DNA of 49,001 bases from Sphingobacterium siyangense (GTDB lineage: Bacteria; Bacteroidota; Bacteroidia; Sphingobacteriales; Sphingobacteriaceae): positions 1 through 49,001 of the forward strand of contig NZ_VLKR01000042.1 in assembly GCF_007830445.1 (NCBI RefSeq), written 5' to 3'. The position numbers and the translations under genes are program-made. Of this stretch, positions 43,729 to 49,001 are shown piece by piece. Position 1 is the first letter of the stretch, and each line of letters starts with the position of its first letter. The notes beneath the pieces are model-generated. The model made no database searches, had not been told where the DNA came from, and saw only the letters and a list, made by a program, of their open reading frames with translations.

Positions 43729-44304
43729 ATGGATAAACATAATAAAATTAGAAAAGCCAAAGAAAGTGATTCGCATGTTGTACCTGAAATTATGCTCCAG
43801 GCGATGGGAGACATTATATTTCGTTTTATTCAAAAAGAAGATCCAACTGAGGCAGTACTTTTTCTAACCCAGCTTTTTAGGCAAAAAGGTAATCTCTATA
43901 GTTATGAGCATACATTTGTCGCAATTGACGATAATGAACGTATTGTAGGCTCTTTAACCGGGTACAATGCTGATCAGTTTGTTGAATTAAGACAGCCTAT
44001 TTTGGATCACATGAAGGAGCAGTACAACAATAATTTGATTCCAGAAGCCGAAACAGCTGGTGACGAATTTTATATCGATTCAATTGCTGTTGCTCCCATT
44101 GCACGAGGTAAAGGTATCGGAACACAACTTTTACAGTATGCGATTACACATGCCAAGCAACATGGTTTTAAACAAGTTGGTCTGCTCGTTGACCTAAAGA
44201 ATCCCAATGCGCAAAAGCTCTATGAAAGGATTGGTTTTAAGCTTGGTAAAAAAACTCCTTTCGCAGGAGGCGAATATTACCACATGTATATTTCCCTTGA
44301 TTAA
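43729..44304 (+). CDS. GNAT-family N-acetyltransferase
   Basis: A 191-residue acetyltransferase. The acetyl-CoA motif is IDSIAVAPIARGKGIGTQLL (R-G-K-G-I-G loop), followed by NPNAQKLYERIGFKLGKKTP, the classic motif B. The N-terminal strand is KIRKAKESDSHVVPEIMLQA and the middle contains a helical insertion (about 80-110). The combination is like the YhbS/YjdJ type acting on small molecules, substrate unknown. It is monocistronic, between divergent and forward genes. Confidence 0.9.
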   Translation: MDKHNKIRKAKESDSHVVPEIMLQAMGDIIFRFIQKEDPTEAVLFLTQLFRQKGNLYSYEHTFVAIDDNERIVGSLTGYNADQFVELRQPILDHMKEQYNNNLIPEAETAGDEFYIDSIAVAPIARGKGIGTQLLQYAITHAKQHGFKQVGLLVDLKNPNAQKLYERIGFKLGKKTPFAGGEYYHMYISLD

Positions 44305-44516
44305 ATACAGTGTTTAGCTTATTTATCGCCATTCAGGCCTTATAATCAGTCCACTTAAAACAAAATTCCGAATTAGGAAATACCGCAATCCGTGTGGTCA
44401 AAGATGTACCTCTTGACAGAAGAGGTGAAGAAGTATTACGCTGATAATGAAGATTGGACGATTAACAACATGATCAAACTTTTTACGTTTATTTAGAATA
44501 ATTACTGATAATACTG
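44305..44516. other. Intergenic stretch with possible gene remnant
   Basis: No intact gene was found. Two short open runs in different frames could be decayed coding sequence: about 44359-44443 (SELGNTAIRVVKDVPLDRR) and 44404-44496 (MYLLTEEVKKYYADNEDW). Neither is long enough to name. Confidence 0.3.
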
Positions 44517-44548
44517 TATTTTTGCGCTGTTCATCCTATTGACAGCGC
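44517..44548 (+). promoter_or_regulatory. -7 box and 7-bp inverted repeat upstream of the PepSY gene
   Basis: TATTTTTG (44517-44524) is an exact TAnnTTTG box, with a weak TTTA (44492-44495) 21 bases upstream. It is followed at once by GCGCTGT (44524-44530) and its complement ACAGCGC (44542-44548), 11 bases apart, covering the predicted start site. This could be an operator or a leader hairpin. Confidence 0.5.
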
Positions 44549-44552
44549 ATCT

Positions 44553-45716
44553 ATGACAAATAAAAGAGCTAAACAAAATATTCTAAAAAATATACTTGGA
44601 AAACTCCATCTTTATTTCGGCTTATTATTTGGTGTAATCTTTTTTGCTGTTTGCGTTACAGGAATGTTATTGAGTTTTGAAAAAGAGCTTACCCCACTTT
44701 TATGGCCGAAAGAACAGAAGGTAACCGTACAAACCAATCGTCTTTCCCTTGCACATATTTCCCAAAAAGCCGAAGTCATATTTCCGGACAAAAAGTTGTT
44801 TCGCATCGAAATTCCAGCAGACCCTTCCCGTAGTGTCCGCATACAGTATGGGCAAAAAAAGACCGGATATTGGTATGCATATATGAATCCTTATACTGGA
44901 GAACTATTATCCAAAGGTCGGCAGAGTGACCGTTTTTTTCAAAAGACTTTAGATATCCATCGTTTTCTTCTCGTCGAAAAAATCGGAAGTACCCTAACGG
45001 GAATCTCAGCTCTAGCGGCTCTCTTTCTTGCCCTAAGTGGTATTTACCTTTGGTGGCCCAAAAATAAATCCATGCTCAGACAACGTGTAACGATGAAAAT
45101 GGCAGCCTCTCTCAAAAGAAAGGTCTGGGATTTTCACGCAGTCGGCGGTTTCTACGCATCTTTGTTTTTAATTATTTTTACCTTAACAGGATTGACCTGG
45201 AGTTTCGATTGGTACAATAAACAATTCTATAAAGTATTGGGTTCAACCCAAAAATCAACAAAAGAGAAGATCAGCAACACCAACAAACTGGCTTTTTCAG
45301 ATTACCTCGTGCTGGATACGATCTATCAGCAGCTAAACAACCTATATCCTACCTCAGGAAATATAATTGTCACATTTCCTGAAAAGAAGGATTTAGCTTT
45401 TGCCCTAACCAAGGAAAATTTTTCAAATTCAATATTACAGATCAACCAAGCGTTCTTTGACAGCAAATCCGGACAACTGCTTAAAAATAACCCCTTAGAA
45501 AAGTTACCATTGGCTCAGCAGGTTCAACGGATGATGAAACCCATCCATATGGGATCGATATTTGGACTACCCTCTAAAATTATTGCATTCTTAGCCGTTA
45601 CACTAGCAGCGTCTCTCCCCATCACAGGGATATGGATATGGCTGAACAAAAGAAAGAAAAAGAAACCGTCAAAAAGCCAAAAGAAGAAAGCAATTCAACT
45701 TCAAACCATAGCATAG
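44553..45716 (+). CDS. PepSY-associated transmembrane protein (PiuB-like)
   Basis: A 387-residue inner-membrane protein of the PepSY_TM family. Four membrane segments: about 20-40 (GVIFFAVCVTGMLLSFEKEL), 150-167, 205-225 (FLIIFTLTGLTWSFDWYNKQ) and 350-370. Paired His residues in DIHRFLL, WDFHAVGG and KPIHMGSIFG could bind heme. A periplasmic PepSY-like loop is present. Relatives act with TonB-dependent siderophore receptors, perhaps as ferric-siderophore reductases. No receptor lies in the window. The C-terminus is very Lys-rich. The next gene begins seven bases downstream. Confidence 0.88.
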   Translation: MTNKRAKQNILKNILGKLHLYFGLLFGVIFFAVCVTGMLLSFEKELTPLLWPKEQKVTVQTNRLSLAHISQKAEVIFPDKKLFRIEIPADPSRSVRIQYGQKKTGYWYAYMNPYTGELLSKGRQSDRFFQKTLDIHRFLLVEKIGSTLTGISALAALFLALSGIYLWWPKNKSMLRQRVTMKMAASLKRKVWDFHAVGGFYASLFLIIFTLTGLTWSFDWYNKQFYKVLGSTQKSTKEKISNTNKLAFSDYLVLDTIYQQLNNLYPTSGNIIVTFPEKKDLAFALTKENFSNSILQINQAFFDSKSGQLLKNNPLEKLPLAQQVQRMMKPIHMGSIFGLPSKIIAFLAVTLAASLPITGIWIWLNKRKKKKPSKSQKKKAIQLQTIA

Positions 45717-45722
45717 CCTACC

Positions 45723-46370
45723 ATGCGTATTATCCTTATTTTTCTCATCTTTCTGATAAGTCGAGCAGAAAGCCAAGCCAGTGCCTTTTGGATGGAGGTG
45801 ATACCAGCTGCTAAAAACAGTTCATTGGTAACAGTCCGCGTGTGTTACGGTTATATTGATGACCTTAGTGTAAGACATCGTACAAGTGGCACCGAATTCG
45901 AGTCCATAAAATTGTTTGACTTCAAAATACGAGCAACCTCAGGCCAAGAATCACCATTGTTATTGGTAAAAAAAGTGGATTGCTGGGAGGGGACATTTTC
46001 CGCCAAAGCAAACACATTTTATCAGGTTATTGGAATCAATACCAAGTTACCCGTCATCGTTAGAAATGCAAAGGATTCCAGTAAAAACATCCGTTCCATT
46101 GAATATCTTTACGGTGAATATGGACGCTCCAGCACGCCGGGTACCTTACCTATCATAGCGGAAGGTCCATATATCCAACTCATACCACAAAAAGATTCTT
46201 ATCAGATATTACCTTACATCTATGGTAAACACCCGACGAAAGAGTCTACTATCCGAATCTTTAACCCGGAGAATTGGGAGAAAAATATTCCAGTTGACAC
46301 CGCTGCAAATATAGTTTTTCGGGCAACTCAAAAAGGCATGTATATGATCCGGCTAGATTGGTGGATATAA
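45723..46370 (+). CDS. Secreted DUF4198-like protein, probably ended by the IS element
   Basis: A 215-residue exported protein with signal peptide (MRIILIFLIFLISRAESQAS) followed by AFWMEVIPAAKNSSLVTVRV, which resembles the start of DUF4198/NikM-like metal-uptake proteins. The likeness is partial. It starts seven bases after the PepSY gene, so the two are likely co-transcribed, perhaps in metal or siderophore handling. Its last codons (TGG ATA TAA) coincide with the outermost bases of the IS21 left end, so its natural C-terminus may be lost. The exact reading of the original end is unknown. Confidence 0.6.
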   Translation: MRIILIFLIFLISRAESQASAFWMEVIPAAKNSSLVTVRVCYGYIDDLSVRHRTSGTEFESIKLFDFKIRATSGQESPLLLVKKVDCWEGTFSAKANTFYQVIGINTKLPVIVRNAKDSSKNIRSIEYLYGEYGRSSTPGTLPIIAEGPYIQLIPQKDSYQILPYIYGKHPTKESTIRIFNPENWEKNIPVDTAANIVFRATQKGMYMIRLDWWI

Positions 46371-46409
46371 TGTTGAAGTTGACCCCTCCGCTGGACATAC
46401 TGACCCCTC
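46362..46409 (+). repeat. IS21 left terminal inverted repeat
   Basis: The end begins TGGATATA and contains two copies of TGACCCCTC (46380 and 46401), which are presumed transposase binding sites. It matches the inverted right end at 48974-49001 apart from a one-base gap and a few mismatches. Confidence 0.75.
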
Positions 46410-46449
46410 TAACAAGGCTTTTTTCAGTCCAACTGATGACCTGACAATA

Positions 46450-47166
46450 TTACTTCTTTTTTCTTAGACTTTCGCCTTTAAGTTCGATTCTGTAAGATCC
46501 ATGGATCAGTCTATCGAGTATTGCGTCTGCAATTGTATCTTCACCGATTACATCATACCAGCTGGCCACAGGTAACTGACTGGCAATTATTGTCGAGGCC
46601 TTAGCGTGTCTATCTTCAATTATTTCCATCAGATCCAGCCTTTGCTGCTGGTCTAGATTTACCAGGCCGAAGTCATCGACAATAAGTAGGTCTGCTTTTG
46701 ATATCCTGTCCATCAGCTTGTGCAGTGTACCTTCAAGGCGGGCCATTTTAGTCTTTAGAAGTAGTTTTTGCAGGTTAAAGTACAGGACTTTATACCCCTG
46801 TGCGCAGGCATGATGGCCCAATGCTGAAGAGAGGAAGCTCTTCCCACAGCCCGTAGCACCGCTGATGAGTATCGGATCTCCTTTTTTGATGTACTCGCCG
46901 GTAGCCAGCGTAGTGATCAATCCCTTGTCCAAACCTCTGGTAGCGACCATGTTTATTTCCTCTATGGAAGCCTGATAGCGGAACCCGGCATTCTGTTTGA
47001 GACGCTCAAACCTTTTTTCATCCCGTTCATCTGATTCTGCCTGCAGCAATAGGGACAGTCCTTCGGAAAGGGTGAGTTCTGTACTGCGGCGGGTTTCATT
47101 CAATGCTTTCCAGTTACGCTCCATACCATGTAAGCGCAACGCTCTCATCTGTGTTTCAATATTCAT
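46450..47166 (-). CDS. istB: IS21 helper ATPase IstB
   Basis: A 238-residue AAA+ ATPase that loads the transposase onto target DNA. Walker A is GATGCGKS (residues 103-110), Walker B is ADLLIVDDFGLV, and the sensor region is STIIASQLPVASWYD followed by ILDRLIHGSYRIEL near the end. The length is typical of IstB (about 240-265). It lies 39 bases after istA on the same strand and appears intact. Confidence 0.95.
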   Translation of the reverse strand: MNIETQMRALRLHGMERNWKALNETRRSTELTLSEGLSLLLQAESDERDEKRFERLKQNAGFRYQASIEEINMVATRGLDKGLITTLATGEYIKKGDPILISGATGCGKSFLSSALGHHACAQGYKVLYFNLQKLLLKTKMARLEGTLHKLMDRISKADLLIVDDFGLVNLDQQQRLDLMEIIEDRHAKASTIIASQLPVASWYDVIGEDTIADAILDRLIHGSYRIELKGESLRKKK

Positions 47167-47205
47167 CTTATTTTATTATTTGTTTATTTTATTCTATTCT
47201 ATTCA

Positions 47206-48828
47206 TCACTGTATTGCGGATCCATCGTTTGACTGATCAAACAGTGTCGGCTGGCTGCCTGCATAATACCCTCTTCCCCTGATATTGGCATGCTCTGGCA
47301 GGGAGCTTTTTACGGAAGTTTCCTGCTGACTGTTTGCTGTTCCATTTTCAAGTACATTCCTAAAGTAGTAGTAGGTATATAGCTTATTTTTTAGTACGTA
47401 ACTACATGCTTTGTCAAACTGTTCTGCCGGGAAGTCCCGTTTTAGCCTGAACAGTCCGTCACAGGTACGGAATAACTGCTCGGGATAATGCGCCCGCTCA
47501 AAGAGTATCTCCAGAAGTCTGGCGAACTCCGCAGAGTGTGCTTTTGCCCTTGTCAGGTACGTTTCATGCGAGCGGTTCTTATACGCCTGATGTTCGGACT
47601 TTAAATGTGTCGCCAGAGTGGTGTACGCATTTTCCCTGTAACTGCGTATGTGCGAGGCAATCTGTTTGCCCCGACAATAGATCCAGAGCATATTGCGTGT
47701 GTAAATGATCTTTACCTTTGTTCCGATATAAGCGAAGGGTACGCTGTAATAGTGTTTATTGCGCTGCAGGTAGATATGTCCGTTATCTCCAACTTTGAGT
47801 TCAGCGTAGCTCTTCAGCTCGAAGCGTTCTTTGGGAAGTTCGCCCAATGTTGATTTTTCGGAACTTAAGAACCGCTCTTCCCGGCAGTATGGCTTTTGCT
47901 GCATCCGGGTCTGGTTGTGCTTTAACATACAGACCTTTATGGCTTCATTGAGCGTATGGATATCAAAGAACTGCCTGTTTCTCAGTGGTGCAAAAACACG
48001 GGTATAGATCATTTTTACCTGATTTTCTACCAATGATTTGTCTTTTGGGCGGCCTGCACGTGCTGGAACCACAGCTGTGCCGTAGTGATTGGCAAAGTCT
48101 TCCATGGACTGGTTCAGGACCGGCTCATATTTATCGGCCTTGATGACCGCTGCTTTGAGATTGTCGGGGACAATGGCCTTTGGTACACCGCCAAGAGACT
48201 CCAGGCAGCTGCTCAGTGCATAAAAAAAGTCAGGGGTCTGCTGAGATGGTACAGCGATTGCAAACGCATAGTCTGAAAAGGGCAGGCAGGCCACAAATAC
48301 TTCACAGGCGACCAGCTCCCCAGTGGACCTGTCAATATAATGGAGCTTTTTTCCGGAAAAGTCAATATATAATTTATCGCCGGCGGTATGTTCAAGCACC
48401 ATGCTGCCCTTGCGCGAGACAAGCTGTTGCCTTAAATGATAGTTGAACTGTGGATAGCTATAACCGGTGGGATCACTTTCTATATATTCCTGCCAGAGCA
48501 GCAGCTTGGTAACTCCGGTACGCTTAAGTTCTTTTTCATAATAGTCAAGACGGCTTTTTAGGTACTCAAACTTGTCTGCCTTGTAAGCAGGATTCCCTGC
48601 GTAGAACGACTTTTCCAACAGGGGGTCCTCCTGTTTAAGAAGTTCTTCCGTATTGAAACCGCCGTCGGCCATCTTTTTGAGATAGGACTTCACCGTATTC
48701 TTGCTCATACCAAGGATGCGGGCGATTGTTTTTATCCCGCTACCGCTCTGGTACAATCTGATTAATTGCTTTATCTGACTCATTCGTTTTGGTTTTCCAG
48801 CCATCAGTGATCCGAATTGTTTGATCAC
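47206..48828 (-). CDS. istA: IS21 transposase IstA
   Basis: A 540-residue DDE transposase. An N-terminal helix-turn-helix (SGIKTIARILGMSKNTVKSY) binds the ends. The catalytic triad is Asp156 (DKLYIDFSGKK), Asp222 (KAIVPDNLKAAV) and Glu268 (KDKSLVENQVKM). A basic C-terminal region follows (RSHETYLTRAKAHSAEFARL). It appears complete. ATG at 48804 (MAGKPKR) is an alternative start. It gives cut-and-paste or copy transposition with IstB. Confidence 0.95.
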   Translation of the reverse strand: MIKQFGSLMAGKPKRMSQIKQLIRLYQSGSGIKTIARILGMSKNTVKSYLKKMADGGFNTEELLKQEDPLLEKSFYAGNPAYKADKFEYLKSRLDYYEKELKRTGVTKLLLWQEYIESDPTGYSYPQFNYHLRQQLVSRKGSMVLEHTAGDKLYIDFSGKKLHYIDRSTGELVACEVFVACLPFSDYAFAIAVPSQQTPDFFYALSSCLESLGGVPKAIVPDNLKAAVIKADKYEPVLNQSMEDFANHYGTAVVPARAGRPKDKSLVENQVKMIYTRVFAPLRNRQFFDIHTLNEAIKVCMLKHNQTRMQQKPYCREERFLSSEKSTLGELPKERFELKSYAELKVGDNGHIYLQRNKHYYSVPFAYIGTKVKIIYTRNMLWIYCRGKQIASHIRSYRENAYTTLATHLKSEHQAYKNRSHETYLTRAKAHSAEFARLLEILFERAHYPEQLFRTCDGLFRLKRDFPAEQFDKACSYVLKNKLYTYYYFRNVLENGTANSQQETSVKSSLPEHANIRGRGYYAGSQPTLFDQSNDGSAIQ

Positions 48829-48850
48829 TAAGTAACAAAAACTACTTGCT

Positions 48851-49001
48851 AAGGGGTCAGCATGCTCCAGCGCAATGAACTGAAAAAATAAATTAGGGGG
48901 TCAACATCAGCCAGTATGGCAGTTGAATAACAGCTTTAAACGCACTACGCATCCCTAATTCTATTTCAATTTTGAGGGGTCAGCTTGTTCAAGTATATCC
49001 A
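48851..49001 (-). repeat. IS21 right terminal region with three repeated motifs
   Basis: Read on the minus strand it holds three TGACCCC-type copies (48982-48974, 48903-48895, 48859-48851) and ends in TGGATATA (49001-48994), matching the inverted left end. Confidence 0.75.

Larger units (their letters stand above)
46362..49001. mobile_element. IS21-family insertion sequence, about 2.64 kb
   Basis: istA and istB are on the minus strand, in the normal order. The ends are inverted. The left end reads TGGATATA (46362-46369), then TGTTGAAG and TGACCCCTC (46380-46388). The right end read inward is TGGATATA (49001-48994), then TTGAACAAGC and TGACCCCTC (48982-48974). Further TGACCCC repeats lie at 46401 (left) and, reversed, at 48903-48895 and 48859-48851 (right), as IS21 elements have. 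A shorter reading starting at the TG at 46371 is possible. The right boundary is the last base of the window, so target duplication cannot be tested. Confidence 0.85.

Noticed and set aside
46998..48446. Open frames opposite istA and istB
   Set aside because: They mirror the transposition genes and have no independent support.
1..49001. tRNA, rRNA, riboswitch or replication origin
   Set aside because: No cloverleaf, conserved rRNA segment, known riboswitch core or clustered DnaA-type boxes were seen by eye; faint cases could be missed.

Overview
The window looks like chromosomal DNA from a Sphingobacterium-like member of the Bacteroidota. This is inferred from low GC, many lipoproteins with a Cys just after a short hydrophobic leader, promoters of the Bacteroidota type (TTTG, about 20 bp, then TAnnTTTG), a SusC-type TonB plug sequence, DUF6496, HxlR, AraC and TPR-HTH regulators, and family 2 and 16 glycoside hydrolases. 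No rRNA, tRNA, CRISPR array or prophage was seen. About 43 protein genes are supported.

Layout. 1-95 is a (CAAC)n microsatellite. 195-6072 holds a secreted GH2 hydrolase, a small DUF6496 protein, a lipoprotein, a YoaK / AraC / DUF417 cluster resembling part of an rclR-rclC locus, and a secreted GH16 beta-glucanase. 6270-8372 holds a double universal stress protein and a zinc alcohol dehydrogenase broken by a one-base frameshift; between them lies a promoter followed closely by an intrinsic terminator. 9163-15386 is an RND efflux operon (adaptor, AcrB-type pump, TolC/NodT-type outer membrane factor) headed by a small unknown gene whose promoter almost touches its start codon. 15460-21584 holds an 1804-residue alpha-2-macroglobulin-type protein containing an inserted TonB-plug module, plus a small anchored protein. 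21955-31255 holds assorted single genes: DinB, a RibD-like reductase, an M48 protease, a D-2-hydroxyacid dehydrogenase, a GT39-type membrane glycosyltransferase, AraC, NIPSNAP and two unknowns.

31460-38133 holds a stand-alone receiver protein, a GNAT enzyme, a secreted protein, a di-heme cytochrome c peroxidase with an upstream acid phosphatase/phospholipase C-type lipoprotein, an HxlR regulator and a divergent YceI lipoprotein. 38192-41049 holds a minimal ABC ATPase overlapping a tiny membrane protein, preceded on the same strand by a TPR-transmembrane-HTH regulator. 41330-46370 holds two GNAT enzymes, a membrane/DUF2931-like protein and a PepSY membrane protein followed by a secreted DUF4198-like protein. 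From about 46362 to the last base the window is a complete IS21-family element (istA, istB, inverted ends with repeated TGACCCCT motifs) whose left end appears to supply the stop codon of the preceding gene.

I found no obvious new defence island. The strongest candidates for something unusual are the A2M/TonB-plug fusion with a retained CxEQ thioester motif, the promoter-terminator unit at 7213-7315, the minimal ABC pair at 38192-39170, and the IS21 junction. All calls rest on reading motifs by eye; no database search was run.
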